A stretch of 64,000 bases of DNA from CAWBRT01 sp963814745 (GTDB lineage Bacteria > Acidobacteriota > Terriglobia > Terriglobales > Acidobacteriaceae): NCBI GenBank assembly GCA_963814745.1, contig CAWFEA010000004.1, forward strand, positions 310,001 to 374,000. The letters are read 5' to 3'. Below are positions 42,965 through 52,357 of this stretch, piece after piece (position 1 is the first letter of the stretch; every line of letters starts with the position of its first letter). The position numbers and the translations under genes are program-made. The notes under the pieces are model-generated. The model saw only the letters and a program-made list of their open reading frames with translations, searched no databases and was not told the origin of the DNA.

Positions 42965-43305
42965 TTGTGCCCGTTCCCGTTCCGCTTTGCCAAATCCGAG
43001 TAGGATTGGCAAGGTGGTGAAGCGTGAAGGGCGTCGAACGTCGCAAGGTACTGAGTGTCGAGTTTGAGGGCGTCTGCCTGAATGAATTGGAAGGGGTAAT
43101 TCGGTTGCGGATTTAGATCGACGCCGACAACCTCAAAGCCAGCTTGAGAATAGCCCATCGCGGCGCCGCCGGCGCAGCAGAACAAGTCGAGAATCCGGTA
43201 CTTTCGTTCGGGCGGCACGGGTTCGAGCCTCGTGCTGGTGATCCGGCGACTTGTCACGCCCGAGTTCATGAACCGATGATGACACGAATTTGATGAAGAT
43301 TCCAC
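42943..43305 (-). pseudogene. truncated DNA cytosine-5 methyltransferase
   Basis: 120 codons containing the N-terminal third of an m5C methyltransferase: motif I ILDLFCCAGGAAMGY near residue 39, VVGVDLNPQPNYPF, and catalytic motif IV ASPPCQSYSDL near 96. It stops after GHKW, just where phage- and restriction-type relatives continue for another 100 or more residues, and it runs into the HNH gene. Motifs VI-X and the target-recognition region are missing, so it cannot be an active methyltransferase as read. Either a deletion joined it to the HNH gene or an indel truncates a small enzyme. Confidence 0.75.
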
Positions 43306-43376
43306 CTTTTGGTCTCAGAGTAATCCGCTACCGATAGGGGCAGTGTTCATAAATGGTAGCGTCCTGAATCCGCACT

Positions 43377-44700
43377 CTACTTCCTTGCGCTTTTGACTCG
43401 CTCGCCTGCGCCGAAGACGCGGGCGAAGATCTTATCCACGTTGCGCAACTGCCGCTTCAACTCGAAGGCGCGCTCCAGGGTTTTGCGATCGACCTTGGCG
43501 GTGATCTCCGGATCGCTCATGATCAGCTCGCGGAAGTTCAGCTCTTCCTTCCATGCCCGCATGGCGTTGCGCTGCACGATGCGATAGGCGTCCTCGCGCA
43601 GCACCCCGGCTTCCACCAGGTCGAGCAGAAGCTGTCCGCTGAAGACCAGCCCGCCGGTGGAGTTCAGGTTGCGCAGCATGCGCTCCGGATAGACCAGCAT
43701 AGTATCCACGAGATTGGTCGTTTTGTTCAGCAGGTAGTCGACCAGGATGGTTGAATCGGGCAGAATAACGCGCTCGACCGATGAGTGCGAGATGTCGCGC
43801 TCATGCCATAGCGCGACGTTTTCGAACGCCGCCTGCACGTTGCCGCGGACCACGCGCGCCAGTCCGCTGATCTGTTCCAGGTTACCGGATTGCGCTTGTG
43901 CGGCATGGCCGACGAGCCTTTCTGCTTTTCGCTGAAGAACTCTTCGGCTTCACGAACTTCGGTGCGTTGCAGATGGCGGATTTCGGTGGCGATCTTGTCC
44001 AGCGTGGAGGCGATCACCGCCAGCGTGGCCACGTAAAAAGCGTGCCGGTCGCGCTGAATGACCTGCGACGAAACCGCGGCTACCTGCAAGCCCAGCCGCT
44101 GGCAGATTTTCTCTTCGTATTCCGGCTCCAGGTGGGCGGCGTTGCCGACCGCGCCGGAGAGCTTGCCCACCCGCATCTGTTCGGCGGCAAAATCGAAGCG
44201 CTCAAGATTGCGCGCGCATCTCCGAATACCAGTTGGCCAGCTTCAAGCCGAAGGTGATGGGCTCGGCATGGACGCCGTGAGTGCGGCCGATCGTCGGCGT
44301 GTCCTTGAACTCGAAGGCGCGGCGGCGCAACACTTCGATCATGCGTTCGAGATCGGCGCGGATGATGGCCGAGGCCTGCTTAATCAGCAAAGCCTGGGCG
44401 GTGTCAACGACATCGTTGGAAGTCAAGCCATAGTGCAGCCAGCGTGACTCGGGGCCGACTTTTTCCGCCGACCGCAGTGGTAAAGGCGATGACATCGTGC
44501 TTCACCTCGGCCTCGACGGCTTGAATGCGCGCCAGATCGAAGTCTCCCTTGTCGCGAATGGCGCGCGCCGCCGAATTCGGCACCAGTCCGGCTTCGGCCA
44601 GAGTCTCGGTGGCGGCGATTTCAACCTGTAACCAGGTGCGGAACTTATTCTCCTCACTCCAGATGCGGCCCATCTCCGGGCGGGTATATCGAGGGATCAC
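43377..44700 (-). CDS. purB: adenylosuccinate lyase, three indels
   Basis: About 440 residues when an extra base at 44469, another at 44210 and one missing base near 43879 are corrected. Segments in three frames then line up as PurB: IPRYTRPEMGRIWSEENKF, FTTAVAEKVGPES-like then RWLHYGLTSNDVVDTAQALL, GRTHGVHAEPITFG, the flexible catalytic loop SSAMPHKRNPVT, and the C-terminal domain. The enzyme acts twice in purine synthesis. GTG at 44700 is the start, with AAGGAG seven bases upstream. The gene is almost certainly intact in the organism. Confidence 0.92.
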
Positions 44701-44771
44701 GGCATAGCTCCTTGCATCTAAATCAAAATTCCGTTGGTTCGAGTCACTGAAGCAGTATTGTAACCGTTCCT

Positions 44772-44807
44772 CCCCACTACGCGAACAACGCGCGCAGCGG
44801 GACCCCC
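44772..44807. repeat. REP-like palindrome
   Basis: CCCCACTACGCG, a short loop, CGCGCAGCGGG and ACCCC. It is nearly the same as the element at 59599-59634. It lies between the divergent purB and marR genes. Confidence 0.65.
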
Positions 44808-44892
44808 GTTGCGGTTGGTGGCCCAAATGGGCCGGCTAGGCCTAGAATTGCGGCTGCGATACTTTATAGGCCGATGCAATTGGAGTGTCCGC

Positions 44893-45420
44893 ATGGCAAG
44901 TTCCGCCGAATTGGACGAGATCGATTACCAGGCGCTGGCTGAATTCCGTTACCAGATCCGCAAGTTCTGGCGTTTTAGCGAGAGTGCCGCTCGGGCGGCC
45001 GGGGTCGAGCCGCAGCATCATCAGTTGATGCTGGCGCTGAAAGGATTGCCACGCGGGGTAAAGGCCACGGTGGGAGAACTTGCGGATCGCCTGCAAATTC
45101 GGCATCACAGCTCGGTGGAGCTTATCGATCGTCTCAGCGAGCAGGGCCTGGTGCAGCGCCGCCGCTCGGAGCAGGACCGCCGGCGGGTGTTGGTGGCATT
45201 GACCGCGCGGGGCGAGCGCGTCCTGCGCGAACTCTCGATCCATCATCGCGAGGAATTTCAGGCCATCGCTCCGCAGTTGATCAGTGCACTGCGGGGCGTT
45301 GTCGCCTCCGGCAAACGGCGCGCGCGCACTCGGGCATCGCAGGCGCCGGTCAATGGCCGCCCGGCAGTGGAGCGGCAAAACGCGCCTCGCTCAGCACGGA
45401 CAAAACCATCTATTGTTTGA
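44893..45420 (+). CDS. MarR-family transcriptional regulator
   Basis: A 175-residue winged-helix regulator. The core has VGELADRLQIRHHSSVELIDRLSEQGLVQRR near residues 65-95 and the wing SEQDRRRVLVALTARGERVL, as in MarR/OhrR proteins. No conserved N-terminal Cys for peroxide sensing is seen. The last 45 residues are basic and low in complexity. It is convergent with the glutaredoxin gene, overlapping it by 11 bases. Target genes unknown. Confidence 0.88.
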   Translation: MASSAELDEIDYQALAEFRYQIRKFWRFSESAARAAGVEPQHHQLMLALKGLPRGVKATVGELADRLQIRHHSSVELIDRLSEQGLVQRRRSEQDRRRVLVALTARGERVLRELSIHHREEFQAIAPQLISALRGVVASGKRRARTRASQAPVNGRPAVERQNAPRSARTKPSIV

Positions 45421-45679
45421 CCAAGCCGTCAGAGACGCCCAGCAACTCTGACATTTCCTCGTAGAGGAATCCCTCGCCGGGGCGGTAGGGCTGGACCCAG
45501 ACGCCGTCGATCACGAACTGCGGGATCGCCCGCTTTCCGGTCCGACGAATGATTTCTTCGGCGGCTTCGGGAGTGGCTTCGATATTGATCTCCTCATAAG
45601 CGATGCCGTGCTTATCGAGAAAGCGCTTGGCCTCGCGGCAGTCGCGGCACCAAGGGGCGGAGTAAACAGTTAATTTCAT
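45410..45679 (-). CDS. glutaredoxin-family protein
   Basis: An 89-residue thioredoxin-fold protein: YSAPWCRDCREAKRFLDKHGIAYEEINIE near the start, with a C-x2-C redox site, then the cis-Pro in RAIPQFVIDG. The Cys-Arg-Asp-Cys active site and the small size place it with NrdH/mycoredoxin-like glutaredoxins. It reduces disulfides or transfers thiols in the cytoplasm. Overlaps the convergent marR gene. Confidence 0.88.
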   Translation of the reverse strand: MKLTVYSAPWCRDCREAKRFLDKHGIAYEEINIEATPEAAEEIIRRTGKRAIPQFVIDGVWVQPYRPGEGFLYEEMSELLGVSDGLVKQ

Positions 45680-45881
45680 AGGCTATTCTGAGCTGCTGCT
45701 CTAATTGTGCCAGAAAAGTCGGCCGAAGGAGAGGGCTTCGAGCATGAGCGGGCCAGATTCCTGCCATGACAGCACCGTCTTGAAACCGCCGGGACTGTTC
45801 GCCGGGAGCACGAGGGCTTATAGTAATTGCGAAAGTATGTGGCACCAGAACAGATCAAATGCGAAGTGAGGAGATGATTGC

Positions 45882-46985
45882 ATGCGGCACTACAACCTTG
45901 CGGTGATGCCCGGCGATGGCATTGGCTCAGAGGTCATGACGGAGGGCGTGGCCGTCCTCCATGCGGTCGCCGAGTTGGACGGCGGCCTGAAGTTTGCAAC
46001 CCAGGAGTTCGACTGGAGCACCGAGCGCTATCTTCGGCAGGGAACGATGATGCCCGCCGACGCGCTAAAAGTATTGGAGACGGGTGGTTTTCACGGCATC
46101 CTGCTGGGCCCGGTTGGCGACCCGCGGGTGGCCGACCACGTCACGCTTTGGGGCATGCTGCTGCCCATTCGCCAGGGCTTTGATCAGTACATCAATCTGC
46201 GGCCGGTGCGCCTGCTGGAGGGGGTTACCGGTCCACTGGCTGGCAAAGGATCCAAGGACATCGACATTGTCTGCGTTCGGGAAAACGTCGAAGGTGAATA
46301 CGCCGGGCTTGGAGGACGCATCTATAAGGGGACGCCGCAGGAGTCGGCGGTGCAGACGGCGGTCTTTACCTATCACGGCACCGAGCGGTTGATGCGCTAT
46401 GCCTTCGAGTATGCGCGCCGGCACGGACGCAAGAAGGTGACCAGCGCGACCAAGTCCAACGCCGTCAACTACAGCATGGTTTTCTGGGACGATATATTTC
46501 GCCAGGTCTCCGCCAAATACCCGGACATCCAGCACGAGCAGCAGTTGATCGATTCGCTCTGCGCGCGCTTTGTGATCAAGCCGGAGAGCCTGGACGTGGT
46601 TGTGGCCTCGAACCTGTTCGGCGATATCGTCACCGATCTCGGCGCGGCCATCGCCGGCAGCATGGGGCTGGCCCCGAGCGCCAATCTCAACCCCGAAGGA
46701 CGTTATCCGAGTCTGTTCCAGGCGATCCATGGCTCGGCGCCCGACATCGCGGGCAAAGGTATTTCCAATCCCATCGCCACGATCTGGTCGGTCTCGATGA
46801 TGCTGGATCATCTCGGCGAAGCTGAACTTGGCGCAGCCCTGCTGAAGGCGATTGAAGGCGTGCTTGCCGCGGGCAAGGTTCGCACTCCGGACCTGGGCGG
46901 GAAGGCTAACACCAAGCAGATGGGACAGGCGGTGATCGCCGCCCTGCGGAAGCCGAAAAAGGCGGCAAAGCCAGCCTCCCGGTAG
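45882..46985 (+). CDS. tartrate dehydrogenase/D-malate dehydrogenase-type beta-decarboxylating dehydrogenase
   Basis: A 367-residue member of the isocitrate/isopropylmalate dehydrogenase family. It has PGDGIGSEV at the start, VRENVEGEYAGLGG near 130, the catalytic Lys in TSATKSNAVNYS, and NLFGDIVTDLGAAIAGSMGLAPSANLN. The substrate loop GPVGDPRVADHVTLWGMLLPIRQGFDQYINLRPVRLL has the DHVTLWG form seen in tartrate and D-malate dehydrogenases (TtuC/DmlA), unlike the RxxxxxR loop of LeuB. It oxidises and decarboxylates 2-hydroxy dicarboxylates with NAD. Followed by a strong hairpin terminator. Confidence 0.85.
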   Translation: MRHYNLAVMPGDGIGSEVMTEGVAVLHAVAELDGGLKFATQEFDWSTERYLRQGTMMPADALKVLETGGFHGILLGPVGDPRVADHVTLWGMLLPIRQGFDQYINLRPVRLLEGVTGPLAGKGSKDIDIVCVRENVEGEYAGLGGRIYKGTPQESAVQTAVFTYHGTERLMRYAFEYARRHGRKKVTSATKSNAVNYSMVFWDDIFRQVSAKYPDIQHEQQLIDSLCARFVIKPESLDVVVASNLFGDIVTDLGAAIAGSMGLAPSANLNPEGRYPSLFQAIHGSAPDIAGKGISNPIATIWSVSMMLDHLGEAELGAALLKAIEGVLAAGKVRTPDLGGKANTKQMGQAVIAALRKPKKAAKPASR

Positions 46986-47024
46986 AACCTGAGCTTGAGC
47001 TGGCCGGAACTTTCAGGCAACAGA

Positions 47025-47054
47025 AAAGCCGCTGGAGTTATCTCCGGCGGCTTT
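47025..47054 (+). terminator. rho-independent-type hairpin after the tartrate dehydrogenase gene
   Basis: AAAGCCGCTGGAG and CTCCGGCGGCTTT pair around a TTAT loop, followed by CGTTT. The 39-base distance from the stop fits a terminator. A near twin lies at 47475-47501. Confidence 0.7.
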
Positions 47055-47078
47055 CGTTTCGGTGTTGCGAAGCCGGAG

Positions 47079-47475
47079 CTACGGTTCCATGGGCGAAACT
47101 TCCAGTGCCGCGCTGCATGCTCCGTTTGTCGGCTGCTCGGGAAGCGGCGGCGGCGATAGCAACGCCGGCGTTGAGAAGTCGAACATTTCGGTCATGTCGT
47201 CGGCCCATGCGTCCCTGGCGGTGAGTGGCTTGAGCCCAAAGCGTACCTCGATGAACTTGAGGAACGACGTCGACTCGCGTGGCACATGCGAGACATATCC
47301 TGGCTTTACCCACGGCGAAATCACCATCAAGGGCACTCTGAATCCGGAGCGGGTGAAGCCGGGTTCCGTGGGAGCTGCCCCCGGGTCTTCCGAAAGGTTT
47401 GTGGAAGTGTTCCAGGCCAGAATGTTAAGCGTACCGTTCGGAATCGTTAACTGAAGCGCCGCGTCGCAAAAACGA
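47079..47475 (-). pseudogene. 3' remnant of an exported phosphoesterase (phospholipase C/acid phosphatase-like)
   Basis: An open frame without a start reads from about 47473 to a stop at 47079. The stretch RVPLMVISPWVKPGYVSHVPRE, then SFLKFIEVRFGLKPLTARD and ADDMTEMFDF, matches the C-terminal end of alkaline-phosphatase-superfamily phospholipase C proteins common in acidobacteria. The catalytic N-terminal and central parts are absent. Terminator hairpins bracket it on both sides, suggesting deletion of the remainder. Confidence 0.6.
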
Positions 47476-47501
47476 AAGCCGCCGGTGGATCCGGCGGCTT
47501 T
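47475..47501 (-). terminator. hairpin terminator downstream of clpC
   Basis: AAAGCCGCCGG, TGGA-type loop, TCCGGCGGCTTT: a near-perfect hairpin, followed on the minus strand by CGTTTTT. It lies 23 bases after the clpC stop. Confidence 0.75.
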
Positions 47502-47523
47502 GGCAAGCAGGGGTTACCCGATT

Positions 47524-49971
47524 TCAGTTGTAGAGGAGCGCTCCGTCCTTCTTTTCCTCGCCCACCTCGCGATAGTAAAGCTGATTGTTCTCGAGATAGA
47601 CCTCAAGGAACGCCGGACGCGTCTTGATGGTGCCCTGTATCAGCGCCTCCGACAGCGGATCCTCGATGTACTTCTGCAGCGCCCGGCGCAGCGGACGCGC
47701 CCCGTAGCTGCGATCGGTGACCGTTTTGTCCAGAATCCACTTCCGTGCATCTTCGGTCACGGTAATCGTGATCGCCCTTTGCGACAGATTCTGATTCAAC
47801 TGCGTCACCATCAACTCCACGATCTGGATCAGATCCTGCTCGGTCAGCGCCTGGAACAGGATAACTTCGTCGATGCGGTTCAGGAACTCGGGGTTAAAGG
47901 TCTTCTTGACTTCCTGTTTCACCAACTCCTCGACTTTATCGGAGACCGTCTCTTCCTTACCGCTCTGGAAGCCGAGTCCGGTGCGCTTCATCAGGTGACG
48001 CGCGCCGATATTGGAGGTCATGATGATGATCGCGTTCTTGAAGTCGACCGTATTGCCGAGTCCGTCGGTGAGTTGGCCGTCTTCAAAAACCTGAAGCAGG
48101 ATATTAAAGACGTCCGGATGCGCCTTCTCGATTTCGTCCAGCAACACCACCGAATACGGGGCGCGCTTCACCCGCTCGGTCAACTGGCCGCCCTCTTCGT
48201 AGCCCACGTAACCCGGAGGCGAGCCGATCAGCTTGCTCACCGAGTGCTTTTCCATGTACTCGGACATATCGAAGCGTATCAGCGACTTTTCCGTGCCGAA
48301 CATGAACTGCGCCAGGGTGCGCGCGACCTCGGTCTTGCCCACGCCGGTCGGGCCGAGGAAGAGGAATGAACCGATGGGACGGTTCGGACTCTTCAGCCCG
48401 GCGCGCGAACGCCGGATGGCGCGAGACAAGGCCGAGATGGCCCGATCCTGCGAGATGACGCGTTTGTGCAGCTCTTCCTCGATGCGCAGCAGCTTCTGCG
48501 TCTCTTCTTCCTTGATCGAGGAGATCGGCACTCCCGTCCAGCGCGAAACTACCTCTTCGATGTCCTCGCGGGTTACGATCCCGGTTGAGGTTTCGTCGAG
48601 GTGATACTTATCCCGAAGAGCGCGCAGGTTCTCGCGCTCCTTCCGTTCTTCGTCGCTGTAGAAGCGCGCCTTCTCGAATTCGTGATTCGCGATGGCGTTC
48701 TCCATACGGTGGACGATGAACTTGATCCGCTTCTGGACCTCAGTGATCTCTTCCGGCAAAGCCGTCTGGCGCAGTTTCACGCGAGCCCCAGCTTCGTCGA
48801 TGAGGTCGATTGCCTTATCGGGCAGAAAGCGGTCGGGAATATAACGGTTGGAATGCGACACTGCAAAATCGATCGCATCCTCCGTGTAACTTACAGCATG
48901 AAATTTCTCGTAGCGGTCCTTGATGCCGCCCAGGATTTTCTTGGCATCCTCTTCGTTCGGCGGCGGCACTTTGACCGCTTGGAAGCGGCGCTCCAGCGAG
49001 CGATCCTTTTCGATCGATTTGCGGTATTCAGCGGGCGTGGTTGCGCCGATGCACTGAATCTCGCCACGCGAGAGAGCAGGCTTCAGAATGTTGGCCGCGT
49101 CGAGCGAGCCCTCGGCGGAACCGGCACCCACCAAGGTGTGCAACTCGTCGATGAAGATGATGCAGTTCTGCGACTCCATCAGCTCCTTCATGATGGTCTT
49201 GAGCCGCTCCTCGAACTGGCCGCGATACTTTGTCCCGGCGACGATGAGTGAAAGATCGAGTCCCAGGATGCGCTTGTCCGCCAGGAATGAAGGGACCTCG
49301 CCATCGGCGATGCGTTGCGCCAGACCTTCCACAATCGCGGTCTTGCCTACGCCGGGCTCGCCAATCAGCACCGGATTGTTTTTGGTCCGGCGACAAAGGA
49401 TCTGAATCGCCCGCTCCACTTCCTGATCGCGACCGACCAGGGGATCGAGCTGATTATCCATCGCCGACTGCGTGAGATCGCGCGAAAACTCGGCGAGCAG
49501 CGACGACTCGCGGTTGCGCTGAGGCTGGGTTTGCACCTTCTCTTGCGTGGTGCGCTGCATTTCCTCGCGGATGGTTTGCAACTTCAATCCGCGCTCGTGC
49601 AGAATCTCGGCGGCAAAGCATTTTTCTTCCCGCAAAAGTCCCAGCAGGAGGTGTTCGGTGCCGATGTGCTTGTGCGAAAGACGCTCGGCCTCCTCGGCCG
49701 CATAGGCGAGCACACGCTTGCATTCATTGCTCAGAGGCAGATCGACACTGGTCGAAACCTTTTCGCGGATCGTGGTGTGCCCCTCGATCTGCTTGCGGAT
49801 GGAGTCCACCGACGAATGCTGCCGAAGGAAACGATTGGTCAGAGCCTTGTCCTCACGCAGCAAGCCGAGCAGCAGGTGCTCAGTTTCGATGTATGGAGAC
49901 CCAAACTGACTTGCCTCATAGCGTGCGAAAAAAATCACGCGTCGGGCTTTTTCGGTGTACCGTTCAAACAT
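47524..49971 (-). CDS. clpC: ATP-dependent Clp protease ATP-binding subunit ClpC
   Basis: An 815-residue Hsp100 unfoldase. Two Clp_N repeats occupy residues 1-145 (TEHLLLGLLREDKAL, then TEHLLLGLLREEKCF). The first AAA+ domain has GEPGVGKT near 205 and the second GPTGVGKTE near 535. Between them is a short UVR-like middle segment (FEKARFYSDEERKERENLR), which distinguishes ClpC from ClpB's long coiled coil. It delivers substrates to ClpP. It begins with MFERYTEKARRVIFFARYEA, the usual ClpC start. No CIRCE or CtsR site was noticed upstream, and no mcsAB or ctsR neighbours are present. Confidence 0.95.
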   Translation of the reverse strand: MFERYTEKARRVIFFARYEASQFGSPYIETEHLLLGLLREDKALTNRFLRQHSSVDSIRKQIEGHTTIREKVSTSVDLPLSNECKRVLAYAAEEAERLSHKHIGTEHLLLGLLREEKCFAAEILHERGLKLQTIREEMQRTTQEKVQTQPQRNRESSLLAEFSRDLTQSAMDNQLDPLVGRDQEVERAIQILCRRTKNNPVLIGEPGVGKTAIVEGLAQRIADGEVPSFLADKRILGLDLSLIVAGTKYRGQFEERLKTIMKELMESQNCIIFIDELHTLVGAGSAEGSLDAANILKPALSRGEIQCIGATTPAEYRKSIEKDRSLERRFQAVKVPPPNEEDAKKILGGIKDRYEKFHAVSYTEDAIDFAVSHSNRYIPDRFLPDKAIDLIDEAGARVKLRQTALPEEITEVQKRIKFIVHRMENAIANHEFEKARFYSDEERKERENLRALRDKYHLDETSTGIVTREDIEEVVSRWTGVPISSIKEEETQKLLRIEEELHKRVISQDRAISALSRAIRRSRAGLKSPNRPIGSFLFLGPTGVGKTEVARTLAQFMFGTEKSLIRFDMSEYMEKHSVSKLIGSPPGYVGYEEGGQLTERVKRAPYSVVLLDEIEKAHPDVFNILLQVFEDGQLTDGLGNTVDFKNAIIIMTSNIGARHLMKRTGLGFQSGKEETVSDKVEELVKQEVKKTFNPEFLNRIDEVILFQALTEQDLIQIVELMVTQLNQNLSQRAITITVTEDARKWILDKTVTDRSYGARPLRRALQKYIEDPLSEALIQGTIKTRPAFLEVYLENNQLYYREVGEEKKDGALLYN

Positions 49972-50178
49972 TTAGCGTCTCCGCAGCTCCTCCGATCATG
50001 CTTCTTGCCCGGTCGCTTTGAGCCGTCCGTATGATCCCGGAGCCTGAACCCTGCCTCACCTTGATTGTCCGCCTATCTTGCCGCTAGTTACCAATAAATA
50101 ATTCAAATAAGGTCGAGCAATTTACCTGCCGTTCACACTTAACTTCCTATTCTCAAACCACTTCCAATCGCCAAAAAA

Positions 50179-50886
50179 CTATGCCGGTAAAGACTGCGGA
50201 GCGATTTCTTCCACTTGACCGCCGTGCAGCACCAGCACGCGATGGCATCGTCGCGCAAATGCAACGTTGTGCGTAACGATCAGCGATGTCAACCCGCAGT
50301 CGGAATGTAGTCTGGCGATCAAATCAAATACTGCGTTCGCCGTGCGGCCGTCGAGGTCGCCCGTAGGTTCATCGGCCATAAGCAGTTGCGGCCGGGTTAC
50401 CAACGCCCGGGCGAGCGATACTCGCTGTTGCTCACCCCCGGAAAGCTCGCCGGAACGGTGATGGCCGCGATCGGCCAATCCCACTTCACGCAACCAGGTA
50501 CGGGCTTCGGCTTCCGCCTTCGGTCTGCTCCATCCCCTTAGCAGCAAAGGCATTGCAATGTTCTCAAGGGCCGTAAACTCAGGCAACAGATAGTGAAACT
50601 GCCAGACAAACCCGATCTCGCGGTTGCGAAACTCGGCGGCGGCTTCCTCGGACATCCCCTTAAGCTTGCGGTTGTCGAAGTATACGTCACCGCTGGTCGG
50701 CGTATCAAGCGTGCCTAAAAGGTGCAAAAGGGAACTCTTTCCCGCACCCGATTCGCCCACAATCGCCAGCATTTCGCCTCTTCCAACTTCGAACGACAGG
50801 TTGTCAAAGAGCACTAAGTCCGAGCTTCCGGAACGGAAGACCTTGCTGAGGCCCTCCACGCGCAAAAAGACATCATTCTTGGTCAT
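50179..50886 (-). CDS. lolD: LolD-like lipoprotein-releasing ABC transporter ATPase
   Basis: A 235-residue ATPase with Walker A GESGAGKSS near 44, Q-loop FVWQFHYLLPEF, signature LSGGEQQRVSLARAL near 148, Walker B LLMADEPTGDLDG and switch His in VTHN. The sequence is typical of the LolD/MacB branch, and the adjacent permease supports LolCDE function: releasing lipoproteins from the inner membrane for the outer membrane. ATG 50886 begins the domain; the frame extends to 50979 without a better ribosome-binding site. It lies 167 bp downstream of the permease. Confidence 0.9.
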   Translation of the reverse strand: MTKNDVFLRVEGLSKVFRSGSSDLVLFDNLSFEVGRGEMLAIVGESGAGKSSLLHLLGTLDTPTSGDVYFDNRKLKGMSEEAAAEFRNREIGFVWQFHYLLPEFTALENIAMPLLLRGWSRPKAEAEARTWLREVGLADRGHHRSGELSGGEQQRVSLARALVTRPQLLMADEPTGDLDGRTANAVFDLIARLHSDCGLTSLIVTHNVAFARRCHRVLVLHGGQVEEIAPQSLPA

Positions 50887-51053
50887 TGGATGCGGACAGC
50901 TCCAATCCCGGTTCAGGTTTCCCGCAGACATCTTCCACTTCTGAACCACTAAGGAAATTAGAACACGCTTGGCAACCAAAATGCGCGTTTTCCTGCCTGC
51001 GCCAACTCTTCCGGGTTGCTAGGATAACTGGCGGCCTGGCAATCCGCCACTGC

Positions 51054-52349
51054 CTACTCGTATCGCAGACTTTCGGCCGGCAGGATTCGCGATGCGGAGT
51101 ACGACGGGTAAATCGTGGCAACCAAGCTGATACCGAGGGCAACGACCGCCACCAGCAGCCCGTCGAGTACTCGCGGCGCGAACGGCACGTAGTCAATCGA
51201 GTACACCTCGGCGGAGAGCGCAATCAAGTGGTAGTGTCCGCAGGCCCAGGAGATCCCATAACCGGCCACCAGCCCGATGACGGTGCCGATCACGCCGATC
51301 AGCACGCCCTGTAACATAAAGATTCCGCGTACCTGCGATCGTCTGGCTCCCATCGAAACCAGCACCGCGATGTCCCGAGACTTTTCCATGACCATCATGA
51401 TGAGAGAGATAAGGATGTTCAGCGCGGCCACAAAGACGATCAGCCCGATCGTAATCAGGGTGACGAAGCGCTCCAGACGCAGCGCCCGGAAGAGGGCTCG
51501 GTTTTGCTCCATCCAGTTGGTGGCCATGAAGCCCTTTCCGGCCTCCTTCTGCAACTCATCGCCAACCTCGCCGGCCTTGTAAATGTCGTCGATCTTGAAT
51601 TCCAAAACCGAAACCAGGTCGCCCAGCCCGAAGAGCCGCTGCGCGTTTGCCAAGCCGGTCATCGCCCACGCCGAGTCGTAGTCGTAAAAGCCCGAGCGGA
51701 AGACACCAACCACCTTAAAACGCATGTATTTGGGCACGATCCCAAACGGGGTCAACTCACCCTGCGGGCTGGTGACCAGCACCACGGAGTTCACGCTGGC
51801 GCCGAGATCGTCAGCCATATCCTTGCCGAGAATGATCGGTGGAAGCCCTTCGAAACGCTTCTGCGCACCCGCGAGAGAATCGGGGGAAGAAACGGCGGAG
51901 GGCTGCGGCTGGGGCTGCGAGGCATCGTCGAGGGGTTGAGCCGAGCCCGCCACCACGTAACTCAGCAATTGGCTGACACGGCGCTCGCGCTGCGGCAGAA
52001 TTCCCTTCAGGATCGCGCCCTTAGCCCGCGGCCCGCGCGAGATGAGAACCTGCTCGTAGATGGCGGGTGAATCGGCTACCACGTGCGGCGTTTTCGCCAG
52101 ACGATCCAAAAGCGAACGCCAATCGCGGATGCCGTCGTTTTCCACGCGCATCAGATTGACGTGCGAGGTCGATCCCAGCAGCCGTTCCTGCAGGTCTTGC
52201 CGGAACCCGTTGTTGATGGCCAGCGCGATGATCAGCGAGGCAACCCCGGCGGCCACACCAATGACTGAAATCACGGTGATGACACCGATCACGGCCTGGC
52301 GCCGCTTGGCTCTGAGATAACGGGCGGCAATGAAAAGTTCAAAACGCAT
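51054..52349 (-). CDS. LolC/LolE-type lipoprotein-releasing permease
   Basis: A 431-residue FtsX/MacB-fold permease. An N-terminal helix (FELFIAARYLRAKRRQAVIGVITVISVIGVAAGV), a large periplasmic domain (about 45-300) and three C-terminal helices with MEKSRDIAVLVSMGARRSQVRGIF near 345 are the LolC/E layout. It works with LolD. Only one permease gene is present, so it may act as a homodimer (LolF-like). Its start lies 8 bases after the beta-propeller gene stop, indicating co-transcription. Confidence 0.9.
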   Translation of the reverse strand: MRFELFIAARYLRAKRRQAVIGVITVISVIGVAAGVASLIIALAINNGFRQDLQERLLGSTSHVNLMRVENDGIRDWRSLLDRLAKTPHVVADSPAIYEQVLISRGPRAKGAILKGILPQRERRVSQLLSYVVAGSAQPLDDASQPQPQPSAVSSPDSLAGAQKRFEGLPPIILGKDMADDLGASVNSVVLVTSPQGELTPFGIVPKYMRFKVVGVFRSGFYDYDSAWAMTGLANAQRLFGLGDLVSVLEFKIDDIYKAGEVGDELQKEAGKGFMATNWMEQNRALFRALRLERFVTLITIGLIVFVAALNILISLIMMVMEKSRDIAVLVSMGARRSQVRGIFMLQGVLIGVIGTVIGLVAGYGISWACGHYHLIALSAEVYSIDYVPFAPRVLDGLLVAVVALGISLVATIYPSYSASRILPAESLRYE

Positions 52350-52357
52350 GCATGACT

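Noticed and set aside
36922..43305. The accessory region as a prophage or integrative element
   Set aside because: No integrase, phage structural gene, tRNA target or flanking direct repeat was seen. Only restriction-type genes mark it as acquired.
44720..44760. A GGTTCGAGTC word suggestive of a tRNA T-arm
   Set aside because: No acceptor, anticodon or D-arm pairing could be built around it. No tRNA gene was recognised in the window.
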